From NCBI GenBank assembly GCA_905211345.1, contig CAJMAO010000004.1, positions 1 through 64,000 of the forward strand: a stretch of 64,000 bases of DNA, in the 5' to 3' direction. This stretch comes from an uncultured Prevotella sp. GTDB taxonomy: Bacteria > Bacteroidota > Bacteroidia > Bacteroidales > Bacteroidaceae. This document shows positions 17,440-25,602 of the stretch, one piece after another. The notes beneath the pieces were generated by a model, which searched no databases, was not told the origin of the DNA, and saw nothing but the letters and a program-made list of their open reading frames with translations. A program made the translations under genes and the position numbers. Every line of letters begins with the position of its first letter. Positions within the stretch are counted from its first letter, which is position 1.

Positions 17440-18531
17440 TTAACTCTTGAAATACAGGTCTAACAGCTCTTTTGCCGCCGCAAAGCTGGTACGTTCGCCT
17501 TCAAGTACGGAGCGTTCGGAAGCCTTCAGTCGTTGCTGTATTGACGGATTGTTGTAAAAGTTGTCGCGCAAATGTTCGTTAATGGTTTCATACATCCAGT
17601 ATTTGCTTTGCTCGTTGCGGCGGTAAGCGAAGTATCCGTTAGCCTTTACGAAATCGAAATATTCGTACACCATGTCCCATACCTCTTTAATGCCAGTGCC
17701 GTAAAAGCCGCTGTAACACAACACCTTAGGCTGCCATCCGCTGTCCGAGGGCGGAAAGAAATGCAACGCGTTGCGGAAGTTTCGGGCCGCTAGATGGCAT
17801 TTGTCGACGTTTTCGCCGTCGCATTTGTTTATCACAATGCCGTCGGCTATTTCCATTATGCCGCGTTTTATGCCCTGAAGCTCGTCGCCTGTGCCGGCAA
17901 GTTGTATGAGCAGGAAGAAGTCAACCATTGAGTGGCAGGCCGTTTCGCTCTGTCCGACTCCAACAGTCTCGACGAATATCTTGTCGTATCCGGCCGCTTC
18001 GCAAAGTATTATCGTCTCCCTAGTTTTTCGCGCCACGCCGCCAAGGGAGCCTGCCGTTGGACTGGGACGGATGAACGCGTCGGGGTGTAAAGCCAGTTTT
18101 TCCATGCGTGTCTTGTCGCCGAGTATGCTGCCTTTGGAACGTTCCGAACTGGGGTCTATGGCCAAGACGGCCAACTTGCCGCCGCTGCGTTCAAGCACAT
18201 GTATGCCGAACTGGTCGATAGAAGTGCTCTTTCCTGCGCCCGGCACGCCGCTTATGCCGATGCGCAACGAGCTTCCGCTATATGGCAGACATTTCTCTAT
18301 TACTTCCTGAGCCTTTGCCTGATGGTCGGGATTCACGCTCTCTATCAGTGTGACGGCTTGGCTCAGGATGGTGACATTGCCTTTCAGTATGCCGTCAACC
18401 ATGTCGTTCACCGACAACTCGCGCCGCTTGAAACGCCCGCGTTTTAGGTTAGGGTTGATGATTGAAGGCTGCTCTATGCCGGAGTTTACTGTCAAACCTT
18501 TGTATTCTTTGCTGTTTTCAGGATGTTCCAT
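17440..18531 (-). CDS. meaB: Methylmalonyl-CoA mutase-associated GTPase MeaB
   Basis: A 363-residue P-loop GTPase of the G3E/ArgK group. Walker A GVPGAGKS lies at residues 95-102; FVETVGVGQSE is the Walker B/switch region, and NKCDGEN the base-specificity loop. MeaB protects and reloads the B12 cofactor of methylmalonyl-CoA mutase, which Bacteroidales use to turn succinyl-CoA into propionate precursors. The mutase itself is not in the window. It sits 8 bp downstream of the DUF1573 gene and 18 bp upstream of ispH, in the same operon. The N-terminal 40 residues vary in the family. Confidence 0.93.
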   Translation of the reverse strand: MEHPENSKEYKGLTVNSGIEQPSIINPNLKRGRFKRRELSVNDMVDGILKGNVTILSQAVTLIESVNPDHQAKAQEVIEKCLPYSGSSLRIGISGVPGAGKSTSIDQFGIHVLERSGGKLAVLAIDPSSERSKGSILGDKTRMEKLALHPDAFIRPSPTAGSLGGVARKTRETIILCEAAGYDKIFVETVGVGQSETACHSMVDFFLLIQLAGTGDELQGIKRGIMEIADGIVINKCDGENVDKCHLAARNFRNALHFFPPSDSGWQPKVLCYSGFYGTGIKEVWDMVYEYFDFVKANGYFAYRRNEQSKYWMYETINEHLRDNFYNNPSIQQRLKASERSVLEGERTSFAAAKELLDLYFKS

Positions 18532-18539
18532 AATGCTTC

Positions 18540-19601
18540 TTATTTTACTTTTACGTGTATAACGACCTTCGACTTGTTAGGGTCATTGGTTATAATCAGC
18601 ACGCGCGGTTTGCTTCGCGCATTCTTCAACTGCTTCCTGTAAGCCGTTATTTTCAGTTTTGCCGACTCGCCCGGGTCAAGCCGTGACTTGTTCAGCCGCA
18701 CTTTCAATCCTGTCGTAAACATCTGCATCGAACTGATGTTGAGCCTGCTGTGCCCTTGGTTTTCGATGATGATTGTTCCGCTCTTGTCGGCTTTTCCGTC
18801 AAAAGAGCCGAGGTCGAGGGTCTCCGTTGACAATTTCATTACGGGCGCGTTGCGCCGCTGGGTCTCCGACATGTTCCTGAATTCGGGCAGCAGCACGGCC
18901 GAGATTGATATTTCTTTGTCATCGCTCACCTTGTCTCCGGGATACATTCCGAGGTAAACCGATGACTGCGTAAGGCCGTAACTGCGCAGCTTTGTCGAGT
19001 TGAGGGTTATTGTTGCCACGCCCGTATGGCCGGGGGCGACGGTTGTCGGCGACACGGTGGCCGTCAAGTAGTTAGGCAGGTGCATAACAACAGGAGCCAC
19101 ACTTTCGCTTCCATTGTTGATGAAATGTATTTTCTGCATTGGTGTCTCGCCGAGATTTACGTCGTCAAACTCAATGTTGTTCTTATCCGCGCGCACCTTG
19201 CCGAGCGTAAAATCGTAAACGCCGGTATAGTCGGTCAGATGGTCTACAACGACACCCTGCATCGTAAGGTAAAACGGTTTGTCGGAAGCATTGCTGTAAA
19301 TGGCCGCCTCTTTATAGAAATGTCCTAACTGGCGGGCGTCGAAAGTCACCTCTACCGTAAAGTTGTCGCCCTTGGCTATAGTGCCTTTCGGATAGTCGGC
19401 CACCACGCAGTCGCAACTTGTACGCACGGTGTCTATCACCAAGTCGTTGCCCTTGTTGCGCAGTTCAAACTTCGCTGTGACGGGCGTTTCATACATAACG
19501 TTGCCACAATCTATCACCTCGTGCTTTGCCGATATGCGCTGCGCTTGCGCGTCCAGTGCGGCGAAGGCCAGCATTACTGCCAGTATCGTATTTTTTTTCA
19601 T
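18540..19601 (-). CDS. Secreted DUF1573 domain protein
   Basis: A 353-residue exported protein with a signal peptide (MKKNTILAVMLAFAALDAQA). It is made of Ig-like, HYDIN/ASPM-type beta domains: first copy about residues 22-120 (VIDCGNVMYETPVTAKFELRNKGN...TSCDCVVADYPKG), second about 130-235 (EFDDVNLGETPMQKIHFINNG), third about 250-353 (LDLGSFDGKADKSGTIIIENQGHSRL). The TSCDC motif of the first domain is typical of DUF1573. No enzymatic residues are apparent. It lies 8 bp downstream of the alpha-2-macroglobulin gene, so the two probably act together in the periplasm or on the surface; the function is unknown. Confidence 0.87.
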   Translation of the reverse strand: MKKNTILAVMLAFAALDAQAQRISAKHEVIDCGNVMYETPVTAKFELRNKGNDLVIDTVRTSCDCVVADYPKGTIAKGDNFTVEVTFDARQLGHFYKEAAIYSNASDKPFYLTMQGVVVDHLTDYTGVYDFTLGKVRADKNNIEFDDVNLGETPMQKIHFINNGSESVAPVVMHLPNYLTATVSPTTVAPGHTGVATITLNSTKLRSYGLTQSSVYLGMYPGDKVSDDKEISISAVLLPEFRNMSETQRRNAPVMKLSTETLDLGSFDGKADKSGTIIIENQGHSRLNISSMQMFTTGLKVRLNKSRLDPGESAKLKITAYRKQLKNARSKPRVLIITNDPNKSKVVIHVKVK

Positions 19602-19609
19602 AATCTAAT

Positions 19610-22600
19610 TTATTTTACTTCAATGGTGGTCGATGCCGCTCTTGCCGAATATTCCGGAGCGTAAGCGCACTCGGCCGTGCAAGTACCTGTCTCATAGCGG
19701 CCTTCGCGGTCGATGTAATATTCAGTCTCGATTACGTGAGTTCCTTTCGGCAGACGGTCGAAATAGTAATATGTAGCATTGTCTTTCGGCGCGCAATAAT
19801 AGCCGAGGCGGTAGCCGCTGAGCTGCCCTACAGGTTCCATGCAGGCGGCACGCTTGTCTTTTACCTGCACGTAGTCATAGTCCCTGTCGGCCTGAATGGT
19901 AAGACGCACTTTCACCCTGTCGCCCACTTTCAACGCCGTTGTCTGACGGCCGTCAGGGCCAATGATTTCCCTCGTCACGCGAAAGGCCGCAAATGAGCTT
20001 GCGATTGACGGCGTTTTGCAAAGCGATTGGCCGTATATTGCGCCCCAAGAGGTGGCCTTTTGCAACTTATTGACAGTCAATGTGTTACCCTTGTCATATT
20101 TAATCGTCGTCTTGACGTAGCCAAGACCGGCCGTAATTGTCGGGAAATCAAGCTGTTCGCCGTCAACCGCGAGAGTGGCTTGAGCCTTGTTTTCAAGCAC
20201 AGAAGCATTGCCGTTGAGGAATGTGTAAACGGCGTTCACTGTGTTGAGCGGAGTGTCCCAGCCCTGCACACGCTTCTGCATGAGCAGCCAACGCTTCATT
20301 TTTTCTATTGTGTCGGCGTAACCTTGTGCGTCAATCAGTTCCATTGCTTCTATTGCCCTGACCTGAGTCGGTATGCGATAGTCGAACCAGCTGTAGCCCG
20401 CGCGCGGCGTATCGTAATAACGTCCAGCTTCCTCGGTCTCCACGGTGTATTCGTCAAGGCTCTTAACGTAATCCCCGGCAAGGCTCTTTTCGCCGTATTC
20501 CGCCAGCACGACGGCCATCACTGCCTTGTTGTAAAGGTTCAGTCCCGTGTTGTTTTTCTTTATGTCGGCCATCACGTAGTCGGTGGCTGCAGCCTCCTCG
20601 GCCGTCTGTTTCCAGCCGCTTAACGCGCATATATATAAATAATGTACGGCGTTGTCCCAGCTTACGATGTACGGTCGGCCTTCCTTACGCCACTTTTTTA
20701 CTTCCTCAACGTTCTCAACCACTTTCTTTCCGAGGAACTTCATTGCGCTGTTTATCATTGCCTTGGTGTCGGCCTGCACGCCGGTCATTCTGTTGAGGCG
20801 CGTCAACGTCTCAGTAACAGTGGCCGTAAGCGTGAACGAACCGTAGCCCATGCCCGGCCACCAGCTCCACGAACCGTCCTTTGCGTTTTGCAGTTTGCGC
20901 AGCTTGTCGAGCGTTGTCGCAAGATTATTGGCCAGTGTCGACTCGTCGAAATAGTTGGCCAGCAACCGCTTTTGGTCGCTCTCACGGTCAGCGTCGGCCA
21001 CCCACGGTGTCTCGTCTATTACCATGTTTTTCAACTCTTGGTTCTTACTTAGACTACTTATCAGGCTCCCCTGCCCGGCTTCGCGCTTCCATTGCTCGAA
21101 TACTGAGCGTATCCGTGGCGACTGTTTCATAAGATATGCGCTTATGCTGTTGGCGTAATATGCCGTGGCTAGGCTTATGGCGTTGTCTTCCTTGGCGTTG
21201 CAGACGTAGGGTAAAGTCTGTATCATCAGCCAAGCGGGATTGTTGGTAAACTCCACTGTCAGCTTTTTGTCGCGTCCGCCTTCGGGGAACAGCGGTTTCA
21301 GCTCTATGGTTTTGGTTCCCGCCTCGTGCATTGTGAACGGCACGGTGTTGGTTACAAGCTCCATGTCTGGCAGCACCGGCAGGTAGTGTTGCTCGCCGTC
21401 GCTGAAGTCCTTGCCCTCGGCAAACACCTTACAGATGAGCAACGGGCGGTTGCTGTCGGGGTAATAACCGAACGAAACGCTGCCTGTAGAGTCGGCGTCG
21501 ACCTCAAAATTCTTTTTAACTTCAATTACAACCTTTTCCGTTTCAGGGTCTACCATCTGCATAATGGCCTTACCCTTTACGGTGTTTTCCGACGTATTGA
21601 ATATCCGGGCGGTGATGGTAGTGCGGTCGCCCACGCGCACAAAGCGCGGCATGTTAGGCTGTATCATTACTTTCTTGCTGGCAACGGCCTTGGCATCTAC
21701 CGTTCCGTTGTTCATCTCCTTGTCGTGTGCGAAGCCCATGAAGCGCCATGTCGTAACGCTTTCGGGCAGCGTAAACTTAACCGAAACGTTGCCCGTGCTG
21801 TCCGTTTGCAGCGCGGGATAGAAGAAAGCGGTCTCGTTAAGGTTCTCGCGAAGCTGCACATTGGAGGCCGCACCGCCGCCTTCGCTGCCTCCACCGGCGT
21901 TGTTCGCGGTGACAACTTTGCTTAAAGATTTGACACTCATATCGGCATTTGACACCGATGCCGCCTCTTGCACGGCGACGTCTTTCTTAATAACAGGTGC
22001 CGTAAACTTGGCGTTCATGCGCTTGACGCTTCCCGTCAGGCTCCTAGTAGATGATGACGGATAGGCCAACTCGTCACGAGAGGCGAGCACTGTGCCCCTT
22101 ATCATGATTATCGACGGCTCTATGTCGATGCGCCCGAAGTCGAGAACGGGCACGTAGGCCGGCTTCAATTCTGCCGCCCCAAACAGTTGCATCCACCCCA
22201 TATAGTCGGAACATTCCCAACGGGCGTAAGGCAACGACACCGACATATACGACGGGAACCACCACGACAGCTGGTCAATCTGGTCGAGCGAGGCATCATA
22301 CATCGTGGCAAGAAGCTGCGCGTCGGCGGGCGTTCCGTCGGGTTTCGCCACACTGAGTGTCCACTCCTCCTTCTGCCCCGGCGTCAAACGGTCGCGGAAA
22401 GTGCCCCATTTTACTATGAGACGCTTGTCAGGCAATGGTTTCTTTACGCCTACATTGTGACTATAAGCCTTGCCGTCCTTAACCCAAACAAGGTTGATCA
22501 GCAGGCCGGTACCGTATTCTTCCTTGTACGAGAGCTTGCGAGTCGTCACTTCGCCGTTAAGCTCAAGCGTGCCGCTTTTCAGCAGTTTGTCGCCCGAAAT

Positions 22601-25213
22601 GACCGTGTAGAGCACATGCACGTCGGCATCCGACGAGCCGAACTGCAAGTAAACAGGCCCGCCGTCACGCGGAAACTCGTCGCCGGAGACGTAAAACCAG
22701 TCGGGAGTGGTGACGCACGGCGCGGCATCTTCATAGCTGAACACCGTGAAATCACGGTTGATGGTATCACTGCCGCACACCGCCGTGAGCGTATGGCGGC
22801 CCGACTTGAGCTGCGCCAGCGTGTTCCACGTAACGTCGGCGGCTGCGTTTGCCTTGGCGGTAAACGTGCCGTCAACGCCGCTTACTGTATAAGTGATGTC
22901 GCCGGGAATGTTGTTACCGGTCGAGTTTTTCAGCGTAAAGGTTATTGTTTTCAGGCTGTCGCGCAACGTCTTGTCGGGAATGTCGCAACTGAGCGACGTG
23001 GGCTTGCTGCCCAAAGGCAGCGACAGTTCGCCCGAACGGGTCTCGCCGGCTTGGTCGGTAACGTCGGCTTCGGCCGTGATATTATAGAAACGGGCTATGC
23101 GGTAATACTCATTCTTTGTAAAGCCGCAGCCTTCAAACCATACGGGAAGCTGCATGGGCATACTTATCTTGAACTCTCCAGAGCCGTCGGTAACGGCCTC
23201 ACCCTGCGCCAAAAGACCGTTGTCGGGCTCGCTCACATTGGCACCCTCCCATGTGAAACGCCACCACACGGCCTGCCTGCGGCGCACTGTGTATTTCACT
23301 TTCGCACCCTGAACGGGCACGCCCGAGTATGCCTTGGCACGGCCGGTAACGGTCAATGTGTCGCCATTTTCGTATTTTTCGGTTACCTTGTCGAACTCAA
23401 CAGCGAACGTGGGGCGCTTGTATTCCTCTACGCGGAACGACACCGCGCCACCCAACTCTGTGCTTGTCCTTATTGAAAAATGGCCTGTCAGCCCGCCTGA
23501 AGGCAACACGAAGTCGGCCGAGGCCGTGCCGTAAGCGTCGGTTGCGACATCTTTTTCAGCCACCACCTTATAGTTGGCATCCCTCAAAGTCAGCTTTACG
23601 CTCTTGCCGCCGACGGCCTTTTGCGCAAGGTCTTCAATCTTGCGGAGCACCAAAGCCACATGGACTGTCTGCCCGGGGCGGTAAATCTTGCGGTCGGTAT
23701 ATAGCGAAGCGGCCGTGCGGTCGTTGTCGGCATCATACCAGCCGAAGCTGTTCCACGCGGCCATTGGCGGCATGGCGTTGTCGGCAGGCATGCTGGCGCG
23801 CAGGTACGAGTCGTTCAAGTCTATGTAATCGAGTACAGTCTCGCCGTCGGTACCGCACGTAACGACGCGCTTCTTTCCGTTATTTTTCCACACATACAGT
23901 TTCGCTCCGGGCACGGGCTGCCCTGTAGTGCCATTCAACACGGCCACACGCAGCTTGTTGTCGGGCAGTTTCTGGTGGACGACACATAAATCGGTGACAT
24001 ACAGCAGCGCGCGGTCGGTGTCGATGCCTTTCTTGTCCGCCGTCATCTCCAGCAGGTAAACGCCCACTGGCAGGCCGCCTACGAGGAGCGAATCGTCAAC
24101 CGTCTCGTAGTCCTTATGGCCGGTGTAAACGCGCGTGAAGGTCTGCTTCGTGCCACTTACGGCCAGCGCCTTCAGTTTTTTCAAGTCATTATTGTTATTC
24201 GGGGAGCGTTGCTCGCCGCCGTCGGTGTTGAGCCGCGTCAGCGTAAAAGTCAGCTTCCCGATGTTGCGCACGTTGAGCTTTACGGTGAATGGCTTGCCCG
24301 GCAACACTACGCTTGGCATCTCAAAGGCGTCAAACTGCGGGTTGGTAAGCTGCGCAAGTGAGTTGCGCAACTGCGCCATGCGCGGCCAAGCGCCCCAGCG
24401 GGCGAGGTATTCGTTTATCAGCTTGACGCATTGCCCAGCGTCGGTATCACGGCAACTGCTGTAGAAAACGTAACGTGCAATGGCCACTTCGCCGCACGCC
24501 TCAAGGTCGCCGTAAAGGCTGATGAGCGAGTCGAGCGAGGCCACGTAACGTGAGCCTTCAAGCTCCCACACGCGTATGTCGCCGCTTTCCTCGGCCTGCT
24601 GCTTCACCATGTCGAGGGCGGTAAGCATCGTCGCGGTGCGGTTCTGGGTGGTAGAGTAATAGTCGTGCATCGCCTTGTAATCCTTGGCGGTATAGCCGAT
24701 AAGGCTCAACAGGTCGCCGCCGAACAGTGAGGCATTGCGCCCCTCGACGGTGAACGGGCTGTAGTCGCCCGCTTTCTTCTGCGCAAGCAAGCCCGGATTG
24801 GCCATCGCTTTCTTGAAATAAGCCCGCATCAGGGAGTCGCCCTCGCTGCGGCTGACCCGCCGCCATGCGCACGATTTGCCAAGCGCGGCGTAGCAGACAG
24901 CGGCCAAAGCGGGGTCGGTGGCCTCAAAAGCGGCAGCCTTGCGCTCAAGGCGCGCAATCTGAGGAGCCAACGAGTCTGGCGAAATTGTGCTCCACACGTA
25001 CATCATCTGCCACTCAGCCTTCAGCATCTGGCCGTAAGCCTTTTCCTTGGCGGCCTTGTCGGCGATATTCTGTAACAGTGCTATCTGCGTCTTTGGCAGG
25101 TCTTTCTTTGCCGCGTCATCCGCCTTTTTCCATAAATCCGAATAGCCGTCGGCCATGGCTATGGCCGGCAAAAGCAAAAAAATTGCAAGTAATGTTGCCG
25201 CTGCCTTTCTCAT
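19610..25213 (-). CDS. Alpha-2-macroglobulin family protein (MG2/A2M domains), no thioester
   Basis: A giant exported protein of 1,867 residues. The signal peptide is MRKAAATLLAIFLLLPAIAMA; start at 25213 fits it, with alternatives at 25240 and 25273. An MG2 domain (SLYTDRKIYRPGQTVHVALVL) is followed by macroglobulin domains, the A2M bait-like region (ESVTTWRFMGFAHDK), and the alpha-helical terpenoid-like barrel. Where thioester members have GCxEQ, this protein reads LPYVCNAKEDN with Cys1338 but no Gln, so a thioester should not form. Bacterial A2Ms trap proteases or guard the envelope; Bacteroidales long forms are poorly characterised. It is the first gene of the A2M-DUF1573-meaB-ispH operon. 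Confidence 0.9.
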   Translation of the reverse strand: MRKAAATLLAIFLLLPAIAMADGYSDLWKKADDAAKKDLPKTQIALLQNIADKAAKEKAYGQMLKAEWQMMYVWSTISPDSLAPQIARLERKAAAFEATDPALAAVCYAALGKSCAWRRVSRSEGDSLMRAYFKKAMANPGLLAQKKAGDYSPFTVEGRNASLFGGDLLSLIGYTAKDYKAMHDYYSTTQNRTATMLTALDMVKQQAEESGDIRVWELEGSRYVASLDSLISLYGDLEACGEVAIARYVFYSSCRDTDAGQCVKLINEYLARWGAWPRMAQLRNSLAQLTNPQFDAFEMPSVVLPGKPFTVKLNVRNIGKLTFTLTRLNTDGGEQRSPNNNNDLKKLKALAVSGTKQTFTRVYTGHKDYETVDDSLLVGGLPVGVYLLEMTADKKGIDTDRALLYVTDLCVVHQKLPDNKLRVAVLNGTTGQPVPGAKLYVWKNNGKKRVVTCGTDGETVLDYIDLNDSYLRASMPADNAMPPMAAWNSFGWYDADNDRTAASLYTDRKIYRPGQTVHVALVLRKIEDLAQKAVGGKSVKLTLRDANYKVVAEKDVATDAYGTASADFVLPSGGLTGHFSIRTSTELGGAVSFRVEEYKRPTFAVEFDKVTEKYENGDTLTVTGRAKAYSGVPVQGAKVKYTVRRRQAVWWRFTWEGANVSEPDNGLLAQGEAVTDGSGEFKISMPMQLPVWFEGCGFTKNEYYRIARFYNITAEADVTDQAGETRSGELSLPLGSKPTSLSCDIPDKTLRDSLKTITFTLKNSTGNNIPGDITYTVSGVDGTFTAKANAAADVTWNTLAQLKSGRHTLTAVCGSDTINRDFTVFSYEDAAPCVTTPDWFYVSGDEFPRDGGPVYLQFGSSDADVHVLYTVISGDKLLKSGTLELNGEVTTRKLSYKEEYGTGLLINLVWVKDGKAYSHNVGVKKPLPDKRLIVKWGTFRDRLTPGQKEEWTLSVAKPDGTPADAQLLATMYDASLDQIDQLSWWFPSYMSVSLPYARWECSDYMGWMQLFGAAELKPAYVPVLDFGRIDIEPSIIMIRGTVLASRDELAYPSSSTRSLTGSVKRMNAKFTAPVIKKDVAVQEAASVSNADMSVKSLSKVVTANNAGGGSEGGGAASNVQLRENLNETAFFYPALQTDSTGNVSVKFTLPESVTTWRFMGFAHDKEMNNGTVDAKAVASKKVMIQPNMPRFVRVGDRTTITARIFNTSENTVKGKAIMQMVDPETEKVVIEVKKNFEVDADSTGSVSFGYYPDSNRPLLICKVFAEGKDFSDGEQHYLPVLPDMELVTNTVPFTMHEAGTKTIELKPLFPEGGRDKKLTVEFTNNPAWLMIQTLPYVCNAKEDNAISLATAYYANSISAYLMKQSPRIRSVFEQWKREAGQGSLISSLSKNQELKNMVIDETPWVADADRESDQKRLLANYFDESTLANNLATTLDKLRKLQNAKDGSWSWWPGMGYGSFTLTATVTETLTRLNRMTGVQADTKAMINSAMKFLGKKVVENVEEVKKWRKEGRPYIVSWDNAVHYLYICALSGWKQTAEEAAATDYVMADIKKNNTGLNLYNKAVMAVVLAEYGEKSLAGDYVKSLDEYTVETEEAGRYYDTPRAGYSWFDYRIPTQVRAIEAMELIDAQGYADTIEKMKRWLLMQKRVQGWDTPLNTVNAVYTFLNGNASVLENKAQATLAVDGEQLDFPTITAGLGYVKTTIKYDKGNTLTVNKLQKATSWGAIYGQSLCKTPSIASSFAAFRVTREIIGPDGRQTTALKVGDRVKVRLTIQADRDYDYVQVKDKRAACMEPVGQLSGYRLGYYCAPKDNATYYYFDRLPKGTHVIETEYYIDREGRYETGTCTAECAYAPEYSARAASTTIEVK

Positions 25214-25302
25214 ATTTCGAATATTTTTATTATCTGACATACGGCGGCGGAAACGCCGCCGACAAAAATCCATGCACGCGCCAACGGCACGTGAAACAAA
25301 TA

Positions 25303-25310
25303 CAAAGGTA
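25303..25310 (-). promoter_or_regulatory. -7 element of the A2M operon (TACCTTTG)
   Basis: Minus-strand TACCTTTG matches the consensus, about 90 nt before the chosen A2M start. Apart from this and array D, the 25214-25602 gap shows no gene. Confidence 0.65.
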
Positions 25311-25470
25311 AAGAATTAACGGCAAACGGCAAAATAAATTAAGTTTTATGCAGCAAGTAACCTGATAAAGCGAAACCAATTAAGAAAAAATAACACTTTG
25401 CCGATACGCCGAAACGGCACTGGCAGCGGGTGTATTGACAGGATAGGCTGTTCACCCGGACTGCGGATGA

Positions 25471-25560
25471 TTTGCGAAAGACGGCAAACGGCAGCGCAAA
25501 AGGCCGTCTTTCGCACGCTAAAAGGCCACTTTTCGCATTGCGAAAGGTGGCCTTTTGTAA
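25471..25560. repeat. Four-unit quasi-palindromic repeat array D
   Basis: Four units, the last two forming a good stem (AAAAGGCCACTTTTCGCA / TGCGAAAGGTGGCCTTTT). It lies between the A2M promoter and the 3' end of the GH78 gene. Confidence 0.85.
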
Positions 25561-25602
25561 CGTACTGAAACTCAGTTTGTTATATAGATGGTATTCTTGC
25601 TG

